A stretch of 64,000 nucleotides of DNA from Suttonella sp. R2A3 (GCF_021513215.1 NZ_CP090975.1:737501-801500), one strand, 5' to 3'. Counted from the first letter of the stretch, positions 1 to 8,621 are shown. Notes: generated from the letters alone by a model not told the origin. Numbers and translations: made by a program.

Positions 1-1117
1 CGATTTTCTGTTCATTCGGCAAATACCAGTTGTTTTTCAATAGCAGGGTGTTGGTTTCAGTATTGCTGTTAAATACTTCTTCGCCCGGGCTGTACATTTT
101 TGCCATATTGGGTACAAAAGAAGCCGAAGTTCGGCAATCGTCATGTGTGCCGCCATTTTCAGAACATGTTATCGAACCAAAAATCGGATTATTCATATAG
201 GCATCCGCGCCGTGCTTACCGGCAAAGTAATTGCCTTTACTGCGGTAGCTGTAGGCGGCCAAGCCATCGACCACATCCGTTTTAAAGGCGGCTGATAAGA
301 GGTAAGACTGATCACCACCAAATTTAAAATTATCGGAACCGTTTTTTTGTTTGGGCGGTTCAGCGCTATCTAAAATTAATGAATGCGGGCTTTTGGTGTA
401 TAAAAAAGGATCAATCCCACCACCCGGACCATCGGCCGTTGCGCCACCGGGTAAGGTGCGATAGTCTTCCCAGCCAAGATATTTGCGCAAATCATTTTGA
501 TTTTCGGTACTGTTGCCGGAAAAAGAGGTTTTAATTTCAAAGCCCCATTTATCGCCTTCTGGGATGACATCTTCCGCTTCTATGGTACGGATCGTCATGG
601 AGCCGCCAACCCCAGATTTTACGCCACGCGTCATCGCTGGGCTTTTTTCCACCGCGATACTACGAAACAGCGCCGGGTCAACATAATTGCGATCCCCTAC
701 ACCATAGTTATTCAACCACACATCCACAGTCTGTTCGGTGCCGTCTATGGTCACTGGAATACGCCCTTTGCCAGCAATACCACGAATATTGGGGGTAATC
801 GCGCTACCTGCAGTACGGCTATTCATGTTGTACACACCATTAAGGCCTTTGAGCACATCACCCGCCGAATCAACACGATAACGCTCCAAGTATTCTTGAC
901 CAACATAAACATTGGATACGTTTTTGCTGTATACCTGCTCCGCACCTTTTTCATCTTGGGTCAGTTTTCTACCCATGACTTCAATTTCAGACAACGACTC
1001 TTTAACTAGCTGTTCTGTATCGTTGGTATTTTGAGCTGCTGCAGGAAAAACCATGAGACAGCCTGAACCGGTAATCAACATAACCAATGTGCTACCTCTA
1101 AAGACGTTATTATTCAT
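1..1117 (-). CDS. TonB-dependent outer-membrane receptor, N-terminal part (heme/iron uptake type)
   Basis: Outer-membrane gated channel that would import an iron source, probably heme or a hemoprotein, using TonB energy. The reverse-strand frame is open from the ATG at 1117 to the window edge, about 372 codons, so only the N-terminus and early barrel are present. Residues 1-28 look like a signal peptide ending PAAA. Residues about 60-185 form the plug, with NIRGIAGKGRIPVTIDG followed by VDPALFRSIAVEKSP. This plug style resembles HasR and other heme receptors, but the ligand is inferred. A near-consensus Fur box sits 48 bases upstream of the start, so iron repression is likely. No hemophore or tonB gene is visible on this side. 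The receptor class is clear, the substrate is not. Confidence 0.85.
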   Translation of the reverse strand, partial: MNNNVFRGSTLVMLITGSGCLMVFPAAAQNTNDTEQLVKESLSEIEVMGRKLTQDEKGAEQVYSKNVSNVYVGQEYLERYRVDSAGDVLKGLNGVYNMNSRTAGSAITPNIRGIAGKGRIPVTIDGTEQTVDVWLNNYGVGDRNYVDPALFRSIAVEKSPAMTRGVKSGVGGSMTIRTIEAEDVIPEGDKWGFEIKTSFSGNSTENQNDLRKYLGWEDYRTLPGGATADGPGGGIDPFLYTKSPHSLILDSAEPPKQKNGSDNFKFGGDQSYLLSAAFKTDVVDGLAAYSYRSKGNYFAGKHGADAYMNNPIFGSITCSENGGTHDDCRTSASFVPNMAKMYSPGEEVFNSNTETNTLLLKNNWYLPNEQKI

Positions 1118-1164
1118 AGTGATTCCCTATAAAGTAAGATTAATTAATATATTTTAATAGCAAT

Positions 1165-1183
1165 GATAACGATAATCATTAGC
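1165..1183 (-). promoter_or_regulatory. Fur box upstream of the TonB-dependent receptor
   Basis: The 19 bases GATAACGATAATCATTAGC match the Fur consensus GATAATGATAATCATTATC at 17 of 19 positions, with two forward hexamers and one reverse hexamer. It lies in an AT-rich stretch 48 bases before the receptor ATG, where a repressor would cover the promoter. Repression by Fur-Fe(II) is inferred from the site alone. Confidence 0.8.
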
Positions 1184-1393
1184 TAAAAATGATTAATTTA
1201 CCTAGTTATTTATGATTAGTTATCCGCAGAATAGAGAGATCCATTTGCAGAAAAAATGTGTATTTTTTCGATCTTAACCCCAGATAAGAGGCATATAGAG
1301 TGGTGTGATGTTTAAGTAAAGAAGCGTTATTTTATTCGCCGAATATACACAAGTATTGTTGCAGTGCTACCGGATTTATAGAAAACACAATCA

Positions 1394-1427
1394 TCAAGAA
1401 AAGAAAAACCGCTGATAGAACAGCGGT
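1394..1427 (-). terminator. Rho-independent terminator downstream of the ssrA 3' remnant
   Basis: On the reverse strand the perfect stem ACCGCTG/CAGCGGT with a six-base loop (1408-1427) is followed by TTTTTCTTTTC. It lies 25 bases beyond the CCA end of the ssrA remnant. It is therefore placed where a native tmRNA terminator would be, although it now also ends transcription from aqpZ. Confidence 0.75.
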
Positions 1428-1452
1428 CTTTGAACTTAATCAGAAAAACAAT

Positions 1453-1580
1453 TGGTGGAGATGGGGAATTTGAACCCCCGTCTGCGAATTCGCCACTACG
1501 GTAGCGCATGCTTAGCGCCGTTATTTGTGCTGACTCATCGCCTCGCCAACGCTAAACATCAGCGATGTCAGCAAAGTCTA
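1453..1580 (-). pseudogene. Truncated second copy of the tmRNA 3' end
   Basis: About 128 bases match the 3' part of the intact tmRNA gene at 2770-3121 in the same orientation. Shared blocks include GCGAATTCGCCACT, GCCGTTATTTGT, CATCGCCTCGCCAACG and GCAAAGTCT. The T-arm, discriminator and CCA end are kept (TGGTGGAG at 1453-1460), with substitutions in the acceptor and T-stem. The match stops near 1580, so the 5' half, the tag frame and the 5' acceptor strand are absent and it cannot work as tmRNA. It follows aqpZ on the same strand. The likeliest reading is a 3' end displaced by an element that integrated in ssrA; a decayed tandem duplication is the alternative. Confidence 0.85.
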
Positions 1581-1642
1581 ATGTCGCAAAAGGCGTGCAG
1601 CTTTGCTGCGTCCCTACCAGCAAGTTATGACGATTTCTGAAG

Positions 1643-2332
1643 TTATTCTTTCTCACTACCGATAAAACGATAGACGACGGCACCAAGCACACCGCCAACG
1701 ATCGGAGCTACCCAGAAAAGCCAAAGCTGTGCAACTGCCCAGTCACCAACAAAAATAGCAACACCTGTGCTACGTGCAGGGTTTACAGATGTATTTGTAA
1801 CCGGGATGCTAATTAAATGGATCAATGTTAAGCACAAACCAATGGCAATAGGTGCAAAACCCTGTGGTGCACGTTTATCCGTAGCGCCAAGAATGACGAC
1901 AAGAAACATCATAGTCATCACAACTTCAGTGATCAAAGCAGCTTGCAAACTATATCCACCCGGTGAATGGTCGCCATAGCCATTTGAAGCAAAACCTGCA
2001 GAAAGATCAAATCCTGCCTTGCCAGTGGCAATCAGATATAAAACACCACCTGCTGTTATGCCGCCCAAGACCTGCGCAATAATATAAGGCAGTAGTTCTT
2101 TTGCTGGAAAACGCCCTCCAGCCCACAGACCAAAAGACACGGCTGGATTCAGATGACAGCCTGATATATGTCCGATAGCAAAAGCCATGGTAAGGACGGT
2201 AAGGCCAAATGCGAGAGCCACACCAAGCAAACCTATACCAAGATCCGGGAAAGCAGCCGCTAAAACAGCGCTACCACAACCACCCAAAACCAACCAAAAA
2301 GTTCCAAAATACTCTGCAGCATACTTGTTCAT
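1643..2332 (-). CDS. aqpZ: Aquaporin Z, water channel
   Basis: Inner-membrane channel of the MIP family for rapid water flow during osmotic change. The 229-residue length fits AqpZ. It has six hydrophobic segments and both half-helix motifs, HLNPAVSFG near residue 60 and SVNPARSTG near residue 180; the Arg after the second NPA belongs to the selectivity filter. The flanking sequence is AqpZ-like rather than GlpF-like. The ATG at 2332 was chosen because AAGGA lies seven bases upstream and [13 protein letters not shown] aligns with other AqpZ starts; an ATG 21 bases earlier is less likely. The gene lies alone between the intact tmRNA gene and a broken copy of its 3' end, so it may be cargo of an integrated element. 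Confidence 0.95.
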   Translation of the reverse strand: MNKYAAEYFGTFWLVLGGCGSAVLAAAFPDLGIGLLGVALAFGLTVLTMAFAIGHISGCHLNPAVSFGLWAGGRFPAKELLPYIIAQVLGGITAGGVLYLIATGKAGFDLSAGFASNGYGDHSPGGYSLQAALITEVVMTMMFLVVILGATDKRAPQGFAPIAIGLCLTLIHLISIPVTNTSVNPARSTGVAIFVGDWAVAQLWLFWVAPIVGGVLGAVVYRFIGSEKE

Positions 2333-2769
2333 ACATTTATCCTTAAATTGCAATGATCCAACAAAAGTATCACCTGAATCGATTACAACGGAAAGGAACC
2401 CGAACGAATGACTCAGTGTGGAAACTATATTACCGCTTATTCAAACCCAAAAAGAAATTAATTATTATCGCCGATGAAAATTTCAGCGCTACATCGCTCA
2501 ATTTGAATGTTCTGGTGCTTTTCTAAGCAAAGACCTGAGTATTTTGCCAAGCGTCACCATTGAAGAACGCGTGATCTGGCTGTGCATGCCATGGAATCTG
2601 ATAACATTTTGTGGGACAGGATTGGTTTTTAGGGGTGGCCCCACATTCTGCCCCACAATCGTTCTCGAATGTAAGTGGATTGCATCCGATACTATCGGAA
2701 CCCAAACAAGAAAAATCTCAATAAATTCAGCGAACTTTGGATGGTATTGGATGCTATCGTAAAAATGAG
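2333..2769. other. Non-coding stretch between aqpZ and ssrA with integrase-like repeat motifs
   Basis: No supported gene lies in this 437-base gap. Near the ssrA end are three TGTGGG-type motifs: TGTGGGACA at 2610-2618 on the forward strand, and TGTGGGGC twice on the reverse strand (2650-2657 and 2638-2645, spaced 12 bases). There is also a palindrome CCGATACTATCGG (2686-2698) and an inverted pair resembling TATYGGATGC (about 2678-2694 and 2743-2759). Tandem TGTGGGGGC-like motifs are, from memory, typical of integrase arm sites beside P4-type integrase genes. No integrase gene remains. The stretch carries no hairpin-plus-T-run that would end ssrA transcription. Confidence 0.5.
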
Positions 2770-3121
2770 TGGTGGAGGCGGGGGGACTTGAACCCCCGTC
2801 CGCGAATTCGCCACTGTCGGTACTACATGCTTAGAGCCGTTATTTGTACTGACGCATCGCCTCGCCAACGGTCAGGCTAAACGTGCGCGAGTCTGCAAAG
2901 TCTGACTGCTACTCGGCAGACACCAGTAACAGCGGTTCTGTGTATATGTCGCTCAGTTTAAATCCACAGACAAATTTAAGTGAGCGTTAAGCGGTATTTA
3001 AGCCGCTAAAGCGTAGTTGTCGTCGTTTGCAACTATAAGTTTGAAAGGAGTTTACGAGAGTCTTTCATTCTCGGCATGCACCTAGAGCTTTGTAATCCCC
3101 GTCGAATCCAGAAACGCCCCC
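2770..3121 (-). ncRNA. ssrA: tmRNA (trans-translation RNA)
   Basis: Rescues stalled ribosomes by acting as tRNA-Ala and then as a short mRNA. The 5' end at 3121 reads GGGGGCGTTTCTGGATTCGA and the 3' end at 2770 is CCTCCACCA; these ends pair as a seven-base acceptor stem with one G-U. The T-arm GGGGG-TTCAAGT-CCCCC is intact. The tag frame at 3030-2998 encodes ANDDNYALAA and stops at TAA, one residue different from the E. coli tag ANDENYALAA; GCA is the resume codon. Length is 352 bases, one piece, not permuted. No terminator follows its 3' end; the nearest suitable one is beyond the broken copy at 1394-1427. A candidate -10 (TAAAAT, 3140-3135) lies just upstream. Confidence 0.97.
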
Positions 3122-3149
3122 AAGTGAACTGGTTATTTTAACATAAAGA

Positions 3150-3168
3150 AGCCCGGCAATGCCGGGCT
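3150..3168 (-). terminator. Terminator of glnK-amtB
   Basis: Perfect eight-base stem AGCCCGGC/GCCGGGCT with a three-base loop, followed on the reverse strand by TTCTTT. It begins 20 bases past the amtB stop codon and separates amtB from the downstream ssrA promoter. Confidence 0.8.
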
Positions 3169-3188
3169 AATTTCCTTAAGATTTACGA

Positions 3189-4445
3189 TTAGTTGTTCAC
3201 GATGAACTCAGGGTAGGCATAGATGCCACATTCATGACGATCAACACCGTCGTATTCGACTTGAGGATCAACGCGAATACCGATCACTGCTTTGATGATA
3301 AACCAGACAACCAGGCTGGTGATAAAGATGAAGGCGAAGATTGAGCCAACACCAAGCAGCTGGGTGCTAAATGACGCGCTTTCCTGGCTAAGCGGTACGG
3401 CCAACAAGCCCCAGATACCACAGATACCGTGCACAGAGATCGCACCAACCGGATCATCAATTTTCAAACGGTCAATCGAGAGCACAGCCAACACAACCAA
3501 CACACCACCAACGGCACCAATAATCAGCGCAAGGCCTGGTGTTGGGGTTTCTGGTGCAGCGGTAATTGCGACCAAACCACCGAGAATACCGTTGAGCAAC
3601 ATGGTCAAATCAGGCTTTCTCAGGATAACTTGTGCACTAAGGATCGCTGCCAAACCACCAGCTGCTGCTGCAAGCGTGGTGTTGACAAAAATCAACGCAA
3701 CAATATTGGCTTCATCGATATTAGCAATCGCCAGCTCAGAGCCGCCGTTAAAGCCTAACCAGCCCAACCATAGGATCATCGCACCAAGCGCGGCCAGCGG
3801 TAAGTTAGCGCCAGGGATCGCATTAATACGTCCATCTTTGCCGTATTTACCCATACGAGGACCAAGCACTAAGACACCAGCGAACGCGGCGGTCGCACCA
3901 GTCAAATGCACCACACCAGAACCAGCAAAATCAACGAACCCAGCTTGATCCAAGAAGCCACCGCCCCACTTCCAATAACCTTGGATTGGATACAAGAAGC
4001 CACACATAACAATCGCAAACACAAAGAATGCCCACAGCTTCATGCGCTCTGCGACTGCTCCTGAAACGACCGACATCGCTGTAGCAACAAACACGATCTG
4101 GAAGAAGAAATCTGCCATACCAGAGTAAGTTGACTCGTTCGCGCCGCTAACAATTTCTTTAGCCACGTTATCGTCGCCCACAAAGAAATTAAAGCCCGGC
4201 CAATAGGCATTATTAGCCGCAACCGCCTCTCCTGGATACATCATCGCATAACCGCTCAGGTAATACATTAAGCAAGCTATACAGAACAAGCCAACGTTTT
4301 TGGTAAGGATCTCAACCGTATTTTTACTGCGCACCAGGCCGCTTTCCAGCATAGCAAAGCCTGCAGCCATCCACAGCACCAACGCACCACTCATTAGAAT
4401 ATAAAAGGTATCTAACGCGTAACTTAAATTAATAATATCGCTCAT
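3189..4445 (-). CDS. amtB: Ammonium transporter AmtB
   Basis: Inner-membrane trimeric channel for ammonium/ammonia. The 418-residue protein has about eleven hydrophobic segments. It starts without an obvious cleaved signal peptide (MSDIINLSYALDTFYILMSG). Recognisable Amt stretches include GFAMLESGLVRSKN, GSGVVHLTGA and the late VHGICGIWG with its channel-lining His. The ATG at 4445 follows AAGGAGGCGAAG, a strong ribosome site; a 38-codon in-frame upstream extension runs back into glnK and is rejected. It lies ten bases after glnK, the conserved pairing in which GlnK binds and blocks AmtB when nitrogen is ample. Its own terminator is at 3150-3168. Confidence 0.97.
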   Translation of the reverse strand: MSDIINLSYALDTFYILMSGALVLWMAAGFAMLESGLVRSKNTVEILTKNVGLFCIACLMYYLSGYAMMYPGEAVAANNAYWPGFNFFVGDDNVAKEIVSGANESTYSGMADFFFQIVFVATAMSVVSGAVAERMKLWAFFVFAIVMCGFLYPIQGYWKWGGGFLDQAGFVDFAGSGVVHLTGATAAFAGVLVLGPRMGKYGKDGRINAIPGANLPLAALGAMILWLGWLGFNGGSELAIANIDEANIVALIFVNTTLAAAAGGLAAILSAQVILRKPDLTMLLNGILGGLVAITAAPETPTPGLALIIGAVGGVLVVLAVLSIDRLKIDDPVGAISVHGICGIWGLLAVPLSQESASFSTQLLGVGSIFAFIFITSLVVWFIIKAVIGIRVDPQVEYDGVDRHECGIYAYPEFIVNN

Positions 4446-4455
4446 CTTCGCCTCC

Positions 4456-4812
<357 letters not shown>

Positions 4813-4854
4813 CTAAAAACTGAATCGCAGATTCCTACGTTTCATGACTTTTTA

Positions 4855-4870
4855 TTCACACAACGTGCCA
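4855..4870 (-). promoter_or_regulatory. Candidate sigma-54 promoter of glnK-amtB
   Basis: The reverse strand reads TGGCACGTTGTGTGAA. The -24 part TGGCACG is a full match to the sigma-54 consensus; the -12 part has the T and G but A where C is expected. The predicted start would be near 4846, giving a leader of about 50 bases. The weak -12 makes this tentative, but the NtrC-like site at the expected distance supports it. Confidence 0.45.
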
Positions 4871-4940
4871 AGTTAAAATTAATTTTAGTCGTTGTTTTGT
4901 AAAGGAATTATTTTTTGTGAGTGGATGCGCACTATTTTTA

Positions 4941-4957
4941 CGCACCAAATTAGTGCA
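4941..4957. promoter_or_regulatory. Candidate NtrC binding site upstream of glnK
   Basis: CGCACCAAATTAGTGCA matches the NtrC dyad TGCACC-N5-GGTGCA at all but two positions. It is centred roughly 100 bases upstream of the predicted sigma-54 start, the usual distance for an NtrC enhancer. A functional role is inferred. Confidence 0.5.
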
Positions 4958-5202
4958 TATTTTCCATATTGGATCGACAAAAACGAACAATTGTTTGAAC
5001 TCGTTTAGGCAAACTTTGATCTGTAATGACAAATTATCGGCTCGTTGAATGATAGCGTTAGCCAAGGAGGCGCTATATAATGCCGCTTTAGAAAAACGAG
5101 CTGGTCTCACAGTATGGCAAGCGCAGTACCTGCCCTAGCCGTCATAAAAATACACACTGTCAAAACATCAATACAGACGCATAGCGACTGTCGGAGCGCA
5201 AG

Positions 5203-5988
5203 ATGAAAAACGAATACGAACGCATTCAAAAATGGTTAGCAGCACGCGGATTAGGTTCGCGTCGCGAGATTGAGCGCTGGATCAGCGAAGGTCGCCTGCG
5301 GATTAATGGCAAACCGGCTGAATTGGGGCAAAAAATTAATGGCCATGAGCGCCTGTCTCTCGATGGGCGACCGCTACGCGTATCACCAGAAAAAGACGCA
5401 CCACGCCAAGTGCTGATGTATCACAAACCGGCCGGTGAAATCTGTACACGTAAAGATCCTGAAGGCCGACGTAGCGTGTTTCGATCGCTGCCAAAACTCC
5501 GCCAAGGCCGCTGGGTAAGCGTTGGACGTTTGGATTTAAACACCGCTGGGTTGTTGTTATTTACCAACGATGGACAATTAGCGCACAAACTCATGCATCC
5601 AAGCGCTGAAATTGAGCGCGAGTATTGGGTACGCGTGGCTGGGGAAGTCAACGAAGAAACGCTTACTGCCCTGCGTCAGGGGATGATGCTTGATGATGGC
5701 TTTGCCCGCTTTGATGATGTCTCACCACTGATGGCACCACACGATGATGATACCCAATATAACCGCTATTATTCGGTCACCTTACGCGAAGGCCGCAACC
5801 GCGAAGTGCGCCGATTATGGGAAGCCGTCGGCTGCCAAGTAAGCCGTTTAAAACGTACACGCTTTGGCACAGTTGAGCTCCCTAAAGAATTAGCAGCAGG
5901 CCGTTACCGCAACTTAAGCGCTGGCGAGCTCAACGCCCTGCTCAATGAATTAAAACCTAAAAAAACATCACGAGGTGAGGATGAGTGA
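5203..5988 (+). CDS. rluB: 23S rRNA pseudouridine synthase RluB
   Basis: Converts a uridine in domain V of 23S rRNA (position 2605 in E. coli) to pseudouridine. Residues about 5-55 form an S4 RNA-binding domain. The catalytic domain contains [16 protein letters not shown] with the nucleophilic Asp, followed by [18 protein letters not shown], the RluB/RsuA pattern. The 261-residue length fits RluB without the long basic C-terminal tail of some relatives. The ATG at 5203 has GGAG ten bases upstream. It is the first gene of an operon whose reading frames all overlap; its last eight bases overlap lipA. RluE/RluF are less likely given the [10 protein letters not shown] context and length. Confidence 0.92.
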   Translation: MKNEYERIQKWLAARGLGSRREIERWISEGRLRINGKPAELGQKINGHERLSLDGRPLRVSPEKDAPRQVLMYHKPAGEICTRKDPEGRRSVFRSLPKLRQGRWVSVGRLDLNTAGLLLFTNDGQLAHKLMHPSAEIEREYWVRVAGEVNEETLTALRQGMMLDDGFARFDDVSPLMAPHDDDTQYNRYYSVTLREGRNREVRRLWEAVGCQVSRLKRTRFGTVELPKELAAGRYRNLSAGELNALLNELKPKKTSRGEDE

Positions 5989-6952
5989 GGTAAGAGAGAC
6001 GCCTAATAAACCCAAATCAATGGGGATAAAGAAAAAAGGCGCCGATAAAATTCGCCAAATTGCGGTGAATGTTGAGCATGTTGGGCAAGAGCGTTTACGC
6101 AAGCCTAACTGGATTCGCGCGAAATTCCCTGGTGGCCCAGAAGTGACGCGCTTAAAAGGCATTATGCGTGAGCAAAAGCTCCATAGCGTATGCGAAGAGG
6201 CGTCTTGTCCAAATTTGGGCGAATGCTTTCGTCACGGCACAGCCTCATTTATGATTATGGGCGATATTTGTACGCGACGCTGCCCTTTTTGTGATGTCGG
6301 ACACGGGCGCCCTAATCCCTTAGACAACAATGAGCCCAAGCATCTTGCCGAAACCGTGGCCGCGATGGGATTACATCATGTGGTAATCACCTCGGTTGAT
6401 CGCGATGATTTACTCGATGGGGGTGCCGCGCATTTCGCCGCGTGTATTCGCGAAATTCGCGCCGCAGCGCCTAAAATGACCGTAGAGATCCTCACCCCAG
6501 ATTTTCGTGGCCGGGTTGATAAGGCGATTGAGATTTTAGTCGATACCCCACCCGATGTGTTTAACCACAATATGGAAACAATTCCGCGCCTTTATGCAGA
6601 GGCACGACCTGGGGCAAATTATCAACAATCGCTAGAATTGTTGCGTGATTATAAGCAGGCCTGTGGTACAAAAGTGCTTTCAAAATCTGGGCTGATGGTG
6701 GGTCTCGGCGAAGAACCCGAAGAGATCCTTGAAGTGATGCGCGATTTACGCCGCTATGACGTCAATATGCTGACGATTGGCCAATATTTACAGCCAAGTG
6801 TGCATCATTTACCGGTCAAGCGCTATTATACGCCTGAAGAGTTTGAGATGTTTCAGCGTGAAGGAATGGTGATGGGCTTTAGCCATGTGGCCTCTGGTCC
6901 GATGGTGCGCTCATCGTATCATGCAGACATGTCAGCGAAGGCCGTACTGTAA
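5981..6952 (+). CDS. lipA: Lipoyl synthase LipA
   Basis: Radical-SAM enzyme that inserts two sulfurs into octanoyl groups bound to lipoyl domains. The auxiliary cluster motif [12 protein letters not shown] (near residue 70) is followed by the radical-SAM motif CTRRCPFC and ends in RSSYHAD, whose serine ligates the auxiliary cluster. The length of about 323 residues is normal. The ATG at 5981 was preferred to an in-frame GTG at 5975 because GAGGTGAGG lies before it. The start overlaps rluB by eight bases and the stop overlaps cmoA by one. No lipB is in the window; LplA (34991-35995) could supply lipoate by scavenging. Targets in this window include SucB. Confidence 0.97.
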   Translation: MSEVRETPNKPKSMGIKKKGADKIRQIAVNVEHVGQERLRKPNWIRAKFPGGPEVTRLKGIMREQKLHSVCEEASCPNLGECFRHGTASFMIMGDICTRRCPFCDVGHGRPNPLDNNEPKHLAETVAAMGLHHVVITSVDRDDLLDGGAAHFAACIREIRAAAPKMTVEILTPDFRGRVDKAIEILVDTPPDVFNHNMETIPRLYAEARPGANYQQSLELLRDYKQACGTKVLSKSGLMVGLGEEPEEILEVMRDLRRYDVNMLTIGQYLQPSVHHLPVKRYYTPEEFEMFQREGMVMGFSHVASGPMVRSSYHADMSAKAVL

Positions 6953-7665
6953 TGAATCGTTTTCAGCGCGATGAACTTTATGATCAGGCGCAAGACGTCG
7001 TTGATTTTCGCTTTGATGAGCGAGTTAGCGCGGTATTCCCTGATATGATTCATCGTTCTGTACCAGGCTATGCCACCCTTTTGCAACTGCTCGGTATTGT
7101 CGGGGCCAGCTTTGTGCCAGAAAAGGGATTAGCCTACGACTTGGGCTGTTCTCTAGGTGGCGCGAGTATTGCGCTAAGCCAACATTTGCCAGACAAAGCA
7201 ACCATCCACGCAATTGATCTTTCGCCTTCGATGGCCTCACGCTTTCGCGCTTATGTTGAGGGCAATGAGTTAAACCATATTACTGTCAGCGAAGGTGATG
7301 TGACCAAGGTAGCACTTGAACCTTGTGAACTGGTCATTCTTAATTTGACGCTGCAATTTGTCGCGCCTGATGCGCGTGATGCGGTGCTAGCGCGGATTTA
7401 TAGTGCTCTGCGTCCAGGTGGCGCTTTATTGATCAGCGAAAAGACTCGACCAGAAGCCGATACGATGCGCTGTTGGCATGAATCATTTAAACGCGCACAG
7501 GGGTATTCAGATCTCGCGATCGCGCAAAAACGTGAATCGCTAGAACACATCATGCAAACTGACGCCGCTGATGAAGTTGAAGCGCGCCTACAGCGTGCAG
7601 GTTTTTCTCATGTGGCGCGTTATATGCAGGCGCTGCAGTTTATCGCTTGGGTGGCAGTTAAATGA
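6952..7665 (+). CDS. cmoA: Carboxy-S-adenosyl-L-methionine synthase CmoA
   Basis: Makes carboxy-SAM from SAM and prephenate, the donor used to modify U34 of several tRNAs to cmo5U. The 237 residues match the family. The Rossmann glycine motif DLGCSLGGASIALS lies near residue 65, ahead of HAIDLSPSM and NLTLQFV. The ATG overlaps the lipA stop (TAATG) and the stop overlaps the cmoB ATG by four bases, so expression is coupled. The adjacent cmoB confirms the assignment over generic methyltransferases. Confidence 0.95.
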   Translation: MNRFQRDELYDQAQDVVDFRFDERVSAVFPDMIHRSVPGYATLLQLLGIVGASFVPEKGLAYDLGCSLGGASIALSQHLPDKATIHAIDLSPSMASRFRAYVEGNELNHITVSEGDVTKVALEPCELVILNLTLQFVAPDARDAVLARIYSALRPGGALLISEKTRPEADTMRCWHESFKRAQGYSDLAIAQKRESLEHIMQTDAADEVEARLQRAGFSHVARYMQALQFIAWVAVK

Positions 7666-8621
7666 ATCTTGCCCAAGCACAATGGCAAAACCTCCTCGCG
7701 TATAAAACTGCCTTGCAGCGCTTTGACGGACCACTTCAATACAAACTTGACCAGCTTTGGCAGCAACGCCATAGTCAGTTTGATGCATGGCTTGAAGCAG
7801 TAACCGCCATGCCAGATGGTGCCGGTGGGCACATCGACCTACGCAGCGCAGCGCCTCGCCTCGATAAAGCGCTAAGCAATCGTGAGCAAGCAGACTTAAA
7901 TGCAGCATTACACACACTGATGCCGTGGCGTAAAGGACCTTTCGCGCCGTGTGGGATTGATTTAGATAGCGAGTGGCGCAGCGATTGGAAATTTGCACGC
8001 TTGCAAGAGGCTGGACTGGATTTTACCGACAAGCATATTCTTGATGTCGGCTGTGGCAATGGCTATTTTATGCTACGCATGCTGGGTGAAGGTACTTCGC
8101 TTTGCGTTGGCGTTGATCCTTCCTGGCATTATTTTGCACAATTTCTTGCCCTACAAAAGCTCTATCAGGCCACACGCATGGCGTACTTACCGCTGACGCT
8201 AGATGATGCTCTGCTCAATGAGTTCGACCTTACTCTATCGATGGGCGTGCTTTATCACCGTCGTGACCCGTTACAGCACCTATGGCAACTACGTGAGACC
8301 TTACGTAGCGGTGGGCAGATGGTGGTGGAAACGTTGGTTGTTGATGGCGACCAGAATACGGTGTTTATGCCTGATGATCGCTATGCGGGGATGAAGAATG
8401 TGTGGTTTTTACCGAGCGCAGAGGCGTTGTGTCATTGGCTGGAGCGCCTCAAGCTACGCATTGAGTATTGCAGCGAGGCCGTTCCGACCACAGCAGAAGA
8501 GCAACGCCGCACCCCTTGGATGGATCGCCACTCGCTCGATCAGTTTATGCGCGCAGATTATCGCGCTACCGTAGAAGGTCATCCACCACCCAAACGGGTG
8601 ATCGTTGTCGCCAGCAAATAG
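7662..8621 (+). CDS. cmoB: tRNA U34 carboxymethyltransferase CmoB
   Basis: Transfers the carboxymethyl group from carboxy-SAM to 5-hydroxyuridine at the wobble position of tRNAs. The 319-residue length is usual. An N-terminal helical region (about 1-110) includes WRKGPFAPCGIDLDSEWRSD, a CmoB hallmark, followed by a methyltransferase domain with ILDVGCGNGYFMLRM and MGVLYHRRDPLQHL. The ATG overlaps the cmoA stop as ATGA. It is the last gene of the rluB-lipA-cmoA-cmoB operon and converges on pilE, 29 bases away, with no strong terminator between them. Confidence 0.97.
   Translation: MNLAQAQWQNLLAYKTALQRFDGPLQYKLDQLWQQRHSQFDAWLEAVTAMPDGAGGHIDLRSAAPRLDKALSNREQADLNAALHTLMPWRKGPFAPCGIDLDSEWRSDWKFARLQEAGLDFTDKHILDVGCGNGYFMLRMLGEGTSLCVGVDPSWHYFAQFLALQKLYQATRMAYLPLTLDDALLNEFDLTLSMGVLYHRRDPLQHLWQLRETLRSGGQMVVETLVVDGDQNTVFMPDDRYAGMKNVWFLPSAEALCHWLERLKLRIEYCSEAVPTTAEEQRRTPWMDRHSLDQFMRADYRATVEGHPPPKRVIVVASK

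Larger units (their letters stand above)
1118..1452. other. Intergenic region between the receptor and the ssrA remnant
   Basis: This 335-base gap holds the receptor promoter region with its Fur box (1165-1183) and, at the other end, a reverse-strand terminator (1394-1427) that follows the ssrA remnant. The middle, about 1184-1393, shows no convincing gene or RNA. A 60-codon reverse frame from 1509 to 1327 runs through the ssrA remnant and looks fortuitous. Confidence 0.6.

Noticed and set aside
497-1009. Forward open frame of 170 codons
   Set aside because: It is antisense to the TonB-dependent receptor, whose reverse frame has a signal peptide, plug motifs and a Fur box. The forward translation resembles nothing.
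1453-1580. A second functional tmRNA gene
   Set aside because: Only the 3' part is present. There is no 5' acceptor strand, tag frame or upstream promoter, and aqpZ ends about 60 bases before it.
2523-2705. Reverse 60-codon frame beside ssrA as an integrase remnant
   Set aside because: The translation has no tyrosine-recombinase residues and it overlaps the repeat cluster; a coding role is unsupported.
3292-3948. Forward 218-codon frame
   Set aside because: It is the complement of amtB, whose protein is unmistakable; long antisense frames are common opposite such genes.
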